In this document: piece after piece, positions 1 to 5,533 of the stretch
Layout: each line of letters starts with the position of its first letter
Position numbering within the stretch: position 1 is the first letter of the stretch
From: Nitrospira sp.
GTDB taxonomy: Bacteria; Nitrospirota; Nitrospiria; Nitrospirales; Nitrospiraceae
Direction of reading: 5' to 3'
DNA length: 9,835 nt
Assembly (NCBI GenBank): GCA_025360665.1
Contig: JANYBU010000230.1
Span: forward strand, 1-9,835
Position numbers and translations under genes: made by a program
Notes under the pieces: generated by a model
The model's database searches: none
What the model saw: the letters and a program-made list of their open reading frames with translations, nothing else
What the model was told of the DNA's origin: nothing

Positions 1-348
1 GCGTCAGAAATCGGCGGGGTGTTTCACTGCTTCTCAGGGGATGCGTGGCTGGCGAAGGATGCGCTGGACTTAGGGTTTTATCTCTCGTTCTCCGGGATTC
101 TCACGTTTCAGAACGCGACGATGCTCAGAGACATCGCAAAAACTGCTCCGCTGGACCGCCTCCTGATCGAAACCGACTGCCCGTACCTGACACCCATCCC
201 TCACCGAGGCACACGAAACGAACCGGCCTATGTGTCCTTCGTCGCGCAAAAGCTGGCGGAGCTTCACGCCGATGCGCCAGGCATGTCGGTCGACACCATC
301 GGACGCATCACGACCGAGAACGCGAAACGCCTGTTCAAAATCGCTTGA
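1..348 (+). CDS. tatD: TatD family metal-dependent DNase, C-terminal part (5' end outside window)
   Basis: The reading frame is open from base 1 to a TGA at 346-348, giving the last 115 residues of a TatD-type hydrolase. TatD proteins are TIM-barrel, metal-dependent 3'-5' deoxyribonucleases of the amidohydrolase superfamily and are usually about 260 residues, so more than half is missing on the left. Family marks in the visible part are GVFHCFSGD near residues 6-14 (a metal-ligand histidine), LLIETDCPYL near 54-63 (a conserved Asp in the active site), and the following P-x-x-H-R-G-x-x-N-E-P stretch typical of the family. A GTG at 19 lies inside the domain and is not the start. The gene ends tail-to-tail with the YacP-like gene, overlapping it by 14 bp. 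The family call is secure; the exact paralogue (TatD, YcfH or YjjV type) cannot be told. Confidence 0.93.
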   Translation, partial: ASEIGGVFHCFSGDAWLAKDALDLGFYLSFSGILTFQNATMLRDIAKTAPLDRLLIETDCPYLTPIPHRGTRNEPAYVSFVAQKLAELHADAPGMSVDTIGRITTENAKRLFKIA

Positions 349-868
349 GCTGCCGGCTCCGCTGCCGCAACGCCTTGGGCAATTTCCGCGGGTTCCCGCG
401 CTTCTCCGGACCTCGCTTCGGTCGGAGATCCTCTCCCGTATCCAGCTCTTTGTGTGCCGATACACCGCTCTGGTTCGGTCCCTCGCGTAGTTTCCCGACA
501 AACTCCTGGGCCTTCATCACGAAGGCTCCCTGCGCCATCGCAAAGTCGACAATCTCACGATCGGAACTCACCACCGCGCAGGCGGATCCGAATTTGGCAG
601 CCAGACGTTGAATCACCTGATCGGCTTTTTCTCCCCGTCGAGAGAAGATAATCTCAAGACCGAGCCGATGCTCCCGCTGTTCCGTACCCCATCCCTGCTG
701 CCACCCGTCGAAGACCACGGTGATCGCATGAGATTTTCGTTGGCGATAGGCAGCCAAGTCGCGCAAGAAGGCCTCGCGCGCCATTTCGGAATGGAGGCTT
801 GTCCCGCCACCGATCCGGCTCGTCTGAGCCAAGAGATTGTAACCATCGACAATCAAGTGGAGTGCCAT
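335..868 (-). CDS. YacP/Rae1-like NYN-domain ribonuclease
   Basis: The gene encodes 177 residues matching the YacP-type NYN (PIN-like) domain family, whose studied member in Bacillus, Rae1, is a ribosome-associated endoribonuclease. The acidic residues expected of a PIN-like nuclease are visible: Asp8 in the opening L-I-V-D-G-Y-N motif with Asn11, Asp54 in V-V-F-D-G, Asp83 in G-E-K-A-D, and Asp103 in S-S-D-R-E. The domain fills residues 1 to about 135. The rest is a low-complexity, strongly basic tail rich in Arg and Lys, which may contact RNA (inference). The ATG at 868 puts the D-G-Y-N motif at the usual distance from the N terminus; only a weak AGGG lies upstream. The gene is divergent from amiC and its 3' end overlaps the tatD 3' end. 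RNase activity is inferred from the family, and the RNA target is unknown. Confidence 0.85.
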   Translation of the reverse strand: MALHLIVDGYNLLAQTSRIGGGTSLHSEMAREAFLRDLAAYRQRKSHAITVVFDGWQQGWGTEQREHRLGLEIIFSRRGEKADQVIQRLAAKFGSACAVVSSDREIVDFAMAQGAFVMKAQEFVGKLREGPNQSGVSAHKELDTGEDLRPKRGPEKRGNPRKLPKALRQRSRQLKRF

Positions 869-939
869 GACCAGAGACCCTACTGCTCACACCGCCTACT
901 GTCAATCGGCTCTGGCATACCGTGGGACGGTCAATCCTC

Positions 940-970
940 TTGACAACGGCGCGAACATCTGAGAAATATT
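940..970 (+). promoter_or_regulatory. Candidate sigma-70-like promoter for amiC-like gene
   Basis: A perfect TTGACA lies at 940-945 in the divergent spacer. The best -10 candidate is AATATT at 965-970, matching TATAAT at four of six positions with a long 19-bp spacer, in a locally AT-rich patch. It sits about 30 bp ahead of the amiC-like ATG. The -35 is convincing, but the -10 and the spacing are weak. Confidence 0.3.
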
Positions 971-998
971 CTCTATCCCGTCAACGCAGTACACACCC

Positions 999-2282
999 AT
1001 GCGATCAGCCCTGTGGCACATCCTGACCCTCACCTTCCTGGTCGGAGTCTTCGACCTCCCTGGCCATGCCCTCAATCCGTTTCACGCCGGCCAAGCATGT
1101 GCGGCAACGAGTGAGTCTCGTCAGAAGTCTCCTGCCAAGCCCAAGCGGTCTCGCACCTCCCAGGTACGACTATCACCCTCGGCATTCGACCTGACGACGA
1201 TTCAGAACCTCCGGACAGCCAGCTCGCCGGGGTTGACGAGGCTCGTGCTCGATCTCGATGCGAAGGCCCGCCCCAGGAAACATCCCCAGCTCCAGGCCGA
1301 GGGGGTGACCATCGAAATTCCCAACGCCACCTTGAGCCCATCCGCCAAGACGAAACTTGCAACTGGTAGGATTGCCAAGCCCTTTGTCATTACCCAGAGC
1401 TCTGAACGGTCGGTTGAGGTCTCTCTCCCAACTGGCTCATTTCAAAGCTACAAGTTGCTCACGTTGGCGAATCCTCATCGGCTTGTCATCGATGTGGTGC
1501 CTCGCAGCGAATCTCTGACAGCTCCGCCTGTTGAATCAACGCCCGACCTAGAGCTTCCACTCCCCACTCCTCCGCAGCCTGCACAGCCGCGAGCCAAGTC
1601 CTTTAAGACCATTGTGATCGATCCAGGGCACGGGGGGAAAGATCCTGGGGCACATGGGCAGCGTGGGACGGAAGAAAAAGACATTACGCTGAAGGTCGCG
1701 TTGAAATTGCGCGATCTCTTGAGCAAGCAGCCGGGAATCCGCGTCCTCATGACACGTGAACGGGACCAATTCGTCGAGCTGGAAGACCGGGCGAAGTTTG
1801 CCAATGGGCAGGAGGCAGACCTCTTCGTGTCGATCCATGTGAATTCACACCCACAACGCTCCGTGAAGGGGATTGAAATCTACCACTTCGGAGAGGCCAA
1901 GGATCAACGGGCACTCGAAGTAGCGGCACGTGAAAATGGAACCCCGCTCAACAGCACCGGCGTAGGATGGGAATATCTCGTCGCCGATCTCCTGACGGCG
2001 AAGAAGTTCGAAGCATCCCTCGAACTCGCCTGGACCGCCAAGGAGGCCATGGTGACCAACCTGAACGGCCACTACACCCTGGTGGACCATGGGGTGAAGA
2101 CCGCACCCTTCTATGTGCTCCGTTTCACCAGCATGCCCAGCATCCTGGCTGAAATTGCCTATATCTCAAACTCTGCCGAAGAAGACCTGCTCCGAACCGG
2201 CCTCTTCACCACGCGCGTGGCAGAAGCACTCATGGAAGGCGTCAACACCTTCCTCGCCTCCTCGAAACTCGCCACGCGATGA
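999..2282 (+). CDS. amiC: N-acetylmuramoyl-L-alanine amidase with AMIN domain (AmiC-like)
   Basis: The 427-residue protein would cleave the bond between N-acetylmuramic acid and the stem peptide in periplasmic murein, as AmiB/AmiC do during daughter-cell separation. A hydrophobic N-terminal segment (about residues 4-25), with a likely cleavage site near the A-C-A at 33-35, points to export. An AMIN domain, which localises such amidases to the septum, spans roughly 55-168. A Pro-rich linker (about 175-200) leads into the Amidase_3 catalytic domain (about 203-420). Zinc ligands are recognisable as His211 (I-D-P-G-H-G-G), Glu226 (T-E-E-K-D) and His280 (V-S-I-H-V-N). The catalytic Glu is Glu385 (L-A-E-I-A-Y-I-S-N). 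The ATG at 999 is chosen because it begins the signal peptide; no good Shine-Dalgarno is visible. truA follows after 28 bp, probably co-transcribed. The AmiC versus AmiB label rests on domain order only. Confidence 0.92.
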   Translation: MRSALWHILTLTFLVGVFDLPGHALNPFHAGQACAATSESRQKSPAKPKRSRTSQVRLSPSAFDLTTIQNLRTASSPGLTRLVLDLDAKARPRKHPQLQAEGVTIEIPNATLSPSAKTKLATGRIAKPFVITQSSERSVEVSLPTGSFQSYKLLTLANPHRLVIDVVPRSESLTAPPVESTPDLELPLPTPPQPAQPRAKSFKTIVIDPGHGGKDPGAHGQRGTEEKDITLKVALKLRDLLSKQPGIRVLMTRERDQFVELEDRAKFANGQEADLFVSIHVNSHPQRSVKGIEIYHFGEAKDQRALEVAARENGTPLNSTGVGWEYLVADLLTAKKFEASLELAWTAKEAMVTNLNGHYTLVDHGVKTAPFYVLRFTSMPSILAEIAYISNSAEEDLLRTGLFTTRVAEALMEGVNTFLASSKLATR

Positions 2283-2310
2283 CCTCCGTACTGTTCGATC
2301 CCTCACGTCG

Positions 2311-3048
2311 ATGCCTACGGTCAAGTTAGTCTTGGAATACGATGGGACTTGTTACGCCGGGTGGCAGCGCCAACCCGATCACCCCACGATCCAAAAGGCC
2401 ATCGAGCGAGCTATCCACCAGGTCGGCCGGGCCACGGTATCGGTTATCGGCGCAGGCCGTACGGATTCCGGTGTGCATGCGCTCGGACAAGTCGCGAGCT
2501 TTCGTACGGACCGGGATTGGCCCGCGTCCAACTGGATGCGGGCGCTCAATGCCGTGCTACCGAAAGATATTGCCGTTCGTTCCTCCGCCCTCATGGACGT
2601 ACGCTTTCATGCCCAACACGATGCACGAGGCAAGCTCTACACCTATCGGATCCTCCACCGTCCGGCCCGCCCCACAGTCGATCGCGCATTCGTGTGGCAC
2701 ATCTACAGGCCGCTGAATGAGGCTGCCATGGAACAGGCGGCAGCGACGCTGATCGGATCACAGGACTTTTCCTCCTTCGAAGGAAGCCTCACGGACAACA
2801 CCAATCCCATCTGCCATCTGCAACGACTCGCTGTCATCCGCCACGACGACCAGATCCACATTGAGGCCTATGCCGACCGGTTTCTGAAGCACATGGTCCG
2901 CGCGATGGTTGGAACAGTGGTCGAAGTGGGGCTGGGCAAACGGACCCCCGACAGTCTGGTAGAGGTTCTGAAGGCTCGGGATCGCTCTGCAGCAGGCCAG
3001 ACCGCCCCTCCTCATGGACTCTGTCTCATGCGCGTGGACTACGAGTAG
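2311..3048 (+). CDS. truA: tRNA pseudouridine(38-40) synthase TruA
   Basis: The 245-residue protein matches TruA, which converts uridines 38-40 of the tRNA anticodon arm to pseudouridine. The signature G-A-G-R-T-D-S-G-V-H-A-L-G-Q is present with the catalytic Asp at residue 52. The substrate-stacking tyrosine region K-L-Y-T-Y-R-I lies at 108-114, and the C-terminal R-F-L-K-H-M-V-R-x-M-V-G motif of the family lies around 190-205. Length is normal for TruA. The frame stays open upstream into amiC, but the ATG at 2311 gives the expected M-x-x-V-K-L-V-L-E-Y-D-G-T opening, so the longer form is rejected. Spacing to the amiC stop is 28 bp on the same strand, suggesting a shared transcript. No strong Shine-Dalgarno is visible in that gap. 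Confidence 0.97.
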   Translation: MPTVKLVLEYDGTCYAGWQRQPDHPTIQKAIERAIHQVGRATVSVIGAGRTDSGVHALGQVASFRTDRDWPASNWMRALNAVLPKDIAVRSSALMDVRFHAQHDARGKLYTYRILHRPARPTVDRAFVWHIYRPLNEAAMEQAAATLIGSQDFSSFEGSLTDNTNPICHLQRLAVIRHDDQIHIEAYADRFLKHMVRAMVGTVVEVGLGKRTPDSLVEVLKARDRSAAGQTAPPHGLCLMRVDYE

Positions 3049-3108
3049 AAGAATGCTGAAACAGTCCGCCAGCAGCAGAGGCCGTGGCGCGTGAAGCGCG
3101 AGCGCCGG

Positions 3109-3184
3109 CTGGTTTCTCTTGTTTATTTGGTCTGTTTGGTTTGTTTGGTTGAACGAGACTAACCAGATGAACAAAAGAAACCAG
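3109..3184. repeat. Long imperfect inverted repeat built of 9-bp units
   Basis: The 23-base arm at 3109-3131 is the reverse complement of 3162-3184 at 20 of 23 positions. Two of the three differences would be G-U pairs in RNA, so the transcript could form a 23-pair stem with one mismatch around a 30-base loop. Both arms are degenerate 9-bp tandem arrays. The left has units starting TGGTTT at 3110, 3128, 3137 and 3146, with a diverged one at 3119. The right has AACCAGATN units at 3161, 3179 and 3188, with diverged ones at 3170 and 3197. AAACCAGAT at 3178-3186 and 3187-3195 is an exact tandem copy. Confidence 0.85.
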
Positions 3185-3206
3185 ATAAACCAGATCAACT
3201 CAACCC

Positions 3207-3242
3207 GTTTCGCCAGTCTCGCATGTCTCGCGCGGCTTCCAG
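3207..3242. repeat. 9-bp tandem array of GTYTCGCNN units
   Basis: Three units at 3207 (GTTTCGCCA), 3216 (GTCTCGCAT) and 3225 (GTCTCGCGC) keep an exact 9-bp period, with a decayed fourth at 3234. The 13-mer CGCCAGTCTCGCA (3211-3223) recurs on the minus strand at 5506-5518 inside the ispD 3' end. The 11-mer GCATGTCTCGC (3221-3231) also recurs on the minus strand, at 5525-5535. This ties the spacer to the repeats farther right. Confidence 0.8.
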
Positions 3243-3296
3243 ATGACTCAGAATCGTGCTTCAGGAGCCTGCTAGGGAAGATGCTTAAAATTCCAA

Positions 3297-3325
3297 GAGA
3301 CACACCTGGGAGAATTTTGTATGCT
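3297..3325 (+). promoter_or_regulatory. Candidate sigma-70-like promoter for psiF-like gene
   Basis: GAGACA at 3297-3302 and TATGCT at 3320-3325 each match the sigma-70 consensus at four of six positions and are 17 bp apart, the ideal spacing. The transcript would start about 35 bp before the ATG, just after the repeat block. I see no Pho-box-like repeat here, so phosphate control as in the E. coli namesake is not supported by the sequence. Confidence 0.35.
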
Positions 3326-3354
3326 ATGCACGTTCTTCTACCCCCACTCTCACC

Positions 3355-3361
3355 AAAGGAG
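3355..3361 (+). promoter_or_regulatory. Ribosome binding site deciding the psiF-like start
   Basis: AAAGGAG ends six bases before the ATG at 3368. A second in-frame ATG at 3362 directly touches the site and is too close to be used, so 3368 is taken as the start. Confidence 0.75.
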
Positions 3362-3367
3362 ATGCAT

Positions 3368-3679
3368 ATGACGAAGACAGCCGGCATCGTGGTGGTATCC
3401 CTCTTTGTGTCTGGGCTGTGCATCGCGCCGTTTGCCATGGCTGGACCGGCTCAGAAAAACAAGATGAAGGCGTGCAACGAAGAAGCCACTGCCAAAGGGT
3501 TGGGTGAAGGGAAGGGCGATGAGCGGAAGGCGTTTATGAAAGAATGCCTCTCCGCAAAGGCGGCGAAGGCGGGTGGGACTCAGCAGAACAAGATGAAATC
3601 TTGTAACAAAGAAGCAGGTGCGAAGAGCCTCAAAGGCGACGAACGCAAGACGTTTATGAGCACCTGCCTGTCTAACTAA
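3368..3679 (+). CDS. psiF: PsiF-repeat family secreted small protein
   Basis: The 103-residue protein has a clear signal peptide, with a hydrophobic core at about residues 5-22 and likely cleavage after A-M-A near residue 25. Two copies of the PsiF repeat follow, at roughly 28-62 and 72-103. Each copy has the pattern Q-x-N-K-M-K-x-C-N, then A, K, G-D-E-R-K-x-F-M and a second Cys (Cys36 and Cys60 in the first copy, Cys79 and Cys100 in the second). The paired cysteines may form disulfides in the periplasm (inference). The E. coli namesake is phosphate-starvation inducible, but the molecular function of the family is not known and none is claimed. The gene stands alone with its own candidate promoter, a strong ribosome binding site and a terminator, and it is convergent with cysE. 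Confidence 0.9.
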   Translation: MTKTAGIVVVSLFVSGLCIAPFAMAGPAQKNKMKACNEEATAKGLGEGKGDERKAFMKECLSAKAAKAGGTQQNKMKSCNKEAGAKSLKGDERKTFMSTCLSN

Positions 3680-3696
3680 CTCATTATCTCATCATC

Positions 3697-3730
3697 CGAC
3701 GCGGTCCACCTTGACCGCGTCGTCTTTCCT
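3697..3730 (+). terminator. Intrinsic-type terminator after psiF-like gene
   Basis: A perfect 10-bp GC-rich stem (3697-3706 with 3713-3722, loop CACCTT) begins 17 bp after the psiF stop codon and is followed by a short pyrimidine run TCTTTCCTC. The U-tract is imperfect but lies on the correct side for the plus strand only. Confidence 0.75.
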
Positions 3731-3747
3731 CAGCACCGACCATCTCA

Positions 3748-3784
3748 CAAAGAAAACACGGTTCCGCTCAGTGGCTTGAGGAAA
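3748..3784 (-). terminator. Possible terminator after cysE
   Basis: Read on the minus strand, TTTCCTCA pairs with TGAGCGGAA around a six-base loop (3762-3784, with one bulged base and one G-U pair). A T-rich run, GTTTTCTTTGT, follows. It begins about 30 bp past the cysE stop. The stem is short and bulged, so this is tentative. Confidence 0.35.
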
Positions 3785-3815
3785 TCTGGCTACGGCTATG
3801 GTCTCGGAACTCAGG

Positions 3816-4466
3816 CTAAAACAGGCGTGGAGGGTCCTGGTTTTCCAGCTTCTTGCGCAATTCGATCAACTCCTGCTCGAGTGCCAAGAGCCGGTCACTG
3901 ATGGGGTCCGGCAGGTTGCTGTGGTCCATGGTGGCATCGGGTAGCCGCTCGCCTTGAGTTTTAATCACGCGGGCCGGCACTCCAATGACGGTGGAATTGG
4001 CGGCGACATTCTTGAGCACAACCGAATTGGCGCCGATCTTCACATTGTCGCCGATCGTGATTCCGCCGAGAATCTTGGCTCCGGCCCCGACGACCACGTG
4101 ATTGCCAAGCGTGGGGTGGCGTTTCCCTCGTTCCTTCCCCGTTCCTCCAAGCGTCACGCCCTGAAAGAGGGTCACGTAATCTCCGATCTCTGCCGTCTCG
4201 CCGATGACCACACCCATCCCATGGTCGATGAAGAACCCGGTGCCGATCTTGGCCGAGGGATGGATTTCAATACCCGTGAGCCAGCGAGCAATCTGAGAAA
4301 TAGCCCGAGGAAGGAACGGCACGTTATAGGACTTCAACCAGTGGGAAATGCGGTAGGCCAACAGCGCATGAAAGCCGGCATAGGTCAACACGACTTCAAG
4401 CCAGCTGGTCGCAGCAGGGTCTCGGTCGAACACGGCCAGTAAGTCTGCTTTAATATCTTTAAGCAT
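3816..4466 (-). CDS. cysE: Serine O-acetyltransferase (short EpsC-type CysE)
   Basis: The 216-residue enzyme transfers acetyl from acetyl-CoA to L-serine, giving O-acetylserine for cysteine synthesis in the cytoplasm. An alpha-helical N-terminal region (1 to about 60) leads into the left-handed beta-helix of hexapeptide repeats (about 65-170). The catalytic histidine is His82 in F-F-I-D-H-G-M-G. The position of the E. coli catalytic Asp is occupied by Glu67 (G-I-E-I-H-P), as is common in the short form. G-G-T-G-K-E-R-G-K-R-H-P and G-V-P-A-R-V match the acetyl-CoA side. It lacks the longer N-terminal domain of the 273-residue E. coli enzyme, and it ends in a probable short coiled coil (about 190-210). 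The ATG at 4466 has no recognisable Shine-Dalgarno; an octamer repeat array lies immediately upstream. It is the last gene of the ispD-ispF side, separated from ispF by the S23-type gene. Confidence 0.96.
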   Translation of the reverse strand: MLKDIKADLLAVFDRDPAATSWLEVVLTYAGFHALLAYRISHWLKSYNVPFLPRAISQIARWLTGIEIHPSAKIGTGFFIDHGMGVVIGETAEIGDYVTLFQGVTLGGTGKERGKRHPTLGNHVVVGAGAKILGGITIGDNVKIGANSVVLKNVAANSTVIGVPARVIKTQGERLPDATMDHSNLPDPISDRLLALEQELIELRKKLENQDPPRLF

Positions 4467-4476
4467 CTGGTCTAAA

Positions 4477-4523
4477 TGTCATCACGTCATAAAGTCGTCA
4501 AGTCTTCGGTCGTCAAGTCTTCG
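4477..4523. repeat. Degenerate 8-bp array, left arm of inverted pair around the S23-type gene
   Basis: On the minus strand the segment reads as units ending in GAC at mostly 8-bp steps (TTGACGAC, TTTATGAC, GTGATGAC). It includes an exact 15-bp tandem duplication, GTCGTCAAGTCTTCG on the plus strand, at 4494-4508 and 4509-4523. The 19-mer at 4486-4504 is the reverse complement of 4925-4943 at 18 of 19 positions. The array occupies the region where the cysE ribosome binding site would be expected. Confidence 0.88.
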
Positions 4524-4536
4524 TGGGAATATTACA

Positions 4537-4911
4537 TCACACCGGGCCCTTTGGCGCCAAATAGGTGATGAACCCAGACAATGCCTTTGCCACTTCTTCA
4601 GACCTTGCTCGAAGATCATCAAATTCATCGGAAGTCACGTAGCCCAAGTCCAGCGCCACGAACAGCTGACTGCGGACTTCCCCTGCTGATCCTTTTGCGA
4701 TGTAGAGAAACCTTCGGAACTCCCGATCAGAACTTCGCTCAAACCCCTCCGCGATGTTTGACATCACAGAAACGGAAGCTTGCCTGACCTGATCGCGAAG
4801 ACCAAAATCCTTCGCAAACTGTCCTTGTGCCGTTACTCGATAGATGGCTGAAACCAGATCCCTTGCTGCTTGCCATGCTTTGATATCCTCAAATCGCTCT
4901 ATCGTAGCCAA
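4537..4911 (-). CDS. Four-helix bundle protein (S23 / 23S rRNA intervening-sequence type)
   Basis: The 124-residue protein matches the small all-helical family often called S23 ribosomal protein or 23S rRNA-IVP, related in fold to the Avd accessory protein of diversity-generating retroelements. Family marks are F-E-D-I-K-A-W-Q near residues 7-14, S-N-I-A-E-G-F-E-R-S-S at 51-61, E-F-R-R-F-L at 64-69, and G-S-A-G-E-V-R-S-Q-L at 74-83. The start is a TTG at 4911, with AAGGA seven bases upstream; no ATG or GTG lies in frame before the stop at 4960-4962. The family's molecular function is not established. It is known from ORFs within 23S rRNA intervening sequences and as stand-alone genes. Here it interrupts ispF-cysE and is bracketed by inverted octamer arrays, suggesting a small inserted cassette. 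No reverse transcriptase or rRNA sequence is nearby. Confidence 0.88.
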   Translation of the reverse strand: MATIERFEDIKAWQAARDLVSAIYRVTAQGQFAKDFGLRDQVRQASVSVMSNIAEGFERSSDREFRRFLYIAKGSAGEVRSQLFVALDLGYVTSDEFDDLRARSEEVAKALSGFITYLAPKGPV

Positions 4912-4918
4912 TGATTCG

Positions 4919-4923
4919 TCCTT
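4919..4923 (-). promoter_or_regulatory. Ribosome binding site supporting the TTG start of the S23-type gene
   Basis: AAGGA on the minus strand ends seven bases before the TTG codon at 4911. It is the only start-like codon with a site in this frame and lies right at the edge of the octamer array. Confidence 0.6.
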
Positions 4924-4924
4924 C

Positions 4925-4990
4925 GACTTGACGACTTGATGACTTTCAGACTTGACGACTCAAAACTTGATGACGTTCCGGCTTTCAGAC
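4925..4990. repeat. Degenerate 8-bp tandem array, right arm of inverted pair around the S23-type gene
   Basis: On the plus strand, units TTGACGAC (4928), TTGATGAC (4936), TTTCAGAC (4944), TTGACGAC (4952), a seven-base unit (4960), TTGATGAC (4967), GTTCCGGC (4975) and TTTCAGAC (4983) follow one another. GACTTGACGACT occurs exactly at 4925-4936 and 4949-4960. The last unit contains the ispF stop codon (4985-4987), so the array begins at the very end of ispF. It is in opposite orientation to the array at 4477-4523. Confidence 0.88.
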
Positions 4991-5464
4991 TCTCTCGATC
5001 AAACAGACCGCCTGGGCAGCGATACCTTCCTCCCGACCGATCATGCCGATCCCCTCTCCGCTCTTCACCTTCACATTGACGAGGTCAGGATCGACCCCGA
5101 GCACCTGCGCCATCTGCTTCTGCATGGCTGCCAAGTGCGAACTGAGGCGAGGGGCCTGCGCGATAATGACCGTATCGACGTTCACGATGCGGTACCCCTT
5201 CCCCCGCATCTTCCCAACCACATCCTCCAACAACTTCAGGCTTGAAATATCTTTGAACCGCTGATCGGAGCTGGGATAGTGTCTGCCCAAATCTCCTTCA
5301 CCCATCGCTCCGAGCAACGCATCGCAGAGAGCATGGACCAAGGCATCGGAATCGGAATGTCCCAACAAGCCCTTGCTGTGAGGCACCTCAATCCCGCCGA
5401 GAATCAGCTTTCGTCCTGCCCCCAACGGATGGATGTCGTAGCCGCAGCCCACTCGCATCGTCAT
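4985..5464 (-). CDS. ispF: 2-C-methyl-D-erythritol 2,4-cyclodiphosphate synthase IspF
   Basis: The 159-residue enzyme forms the cyclic diphosphate intermediate of the MEP isoprenoid pathway, acting as a trimer with an active-site metal. The zinc ligands are Asp10 and His12 (G-Y-D-I-H) and His44. The G-H-S-D-S-D-A-L-V-H-A motif sits at 35-45 and the C-terminal G-R-E-E-G-I-A-A-Q-A-V at 143-153. The usual K-A-T-T-T-E stretch reads K-V-K-S-G-E at 132-137, keeping the Glu but not the threonines. The ATG at 5464 has AGGAG at proper spacing (minus-strand reading of 5469-5475). A second ATG two codons in is less well placed. The gene starts 30 bp after the ispD stop, fitting translation from one message with ispD. 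The next gene on the strand is the S23-type cassette, then cysE. Confidence 0.97.
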   Translation of the reverse strand: MTMRVGCGYDIHPLGAGRKLILGGIEVPHSKGLLGHSDSDALVHALCDALLGAMGEGDLGRHYPSSDQRFKDISSLKLLEDVVGKMRGKGYRIVNVDTVIIAQAPRLSSHLAAMQKQMAQVLGVDPDLVNVKVKSGEGIGMIGREEGIAAQAVCLIERV

Positions 5465-5494
5465 AGGCTCTCCTCATGATTGGCCACGCGTCAG

Positions 5495-5533
5495 TCAGCG
5501 CGACTTGCGAGACTGGCGCGAAGGGCGAGACAT
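5495..5533. repeat. 9-bp tandem array forming the 3' end of ispD
   Basis: On the plus strand, GCGMGA-type units start at 5498, 5507, 5516 and 5525, exactly 9 bp apart. On the minus strand these are four three-codon units, S-R-P, S-R-Q, S-R-K and S-R-stop, so the array contains the stop codon. GACTTGCGAGA at 5502-5512 recurs at 6409-6419, and GTCCCGCTTTTC at 5538-5549 recurs in reverse complement at 6418-6429. Confidence 0.85.

Larger units (their letters stand above)
3049..3367 (+). other. 319-bp spacer between truA and psiF-like gene
   Basis: No gene is supported here. The first 60 bp contain a GC-rich hairpin candidate (GGCGC at 3086-3090 with GCGCC at 3102-3106, and an alternative inner CGCG/CGCG pairing). 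Bases 3110-3242 are 9-bp-period repeat arrays described separately. The last 70 bp hold a candidate promoter and the ribosome binding site of the psiF-like gene. The open frame running through 3119-3367 in phase with psiF is repeat-derived low complexity and not a coding extension. Confidence 0.7.

Noticed and set aside
877..905. Minus-strand promoter for the YacP-like gene (TTGACA at 900-905, TAGGGT at 877-882)
   Set aside because: The -35 is perfect, but the -10 matches only three of six and the start codon would fall almost at the transcription start, so support is too thin.
2113..2310. Upstream extension of truA into amiC
   Set aside because: The added residues are amiC read in another frame, and TruA proteins begin at the motif encoded from 2311.
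3119..3367. Upstream extension of the psiF-like protein
   Set aside because: It is translated repeat array and spacer; the signal peptide and ribosome binding site fix the start at 3368.
4537..4911. Accessory gene (Avd) of a diversity-generating retroelement
   Set aside because: The fold family is related, but there is no reverse transcriptase, no template/variable repeat pair and no target gene in the window.
4477..4990. CRISPR-like repeat array
   Set aside because: The units are 8 bp, degenerate and contiguous without spacers, and no cas gene is near.
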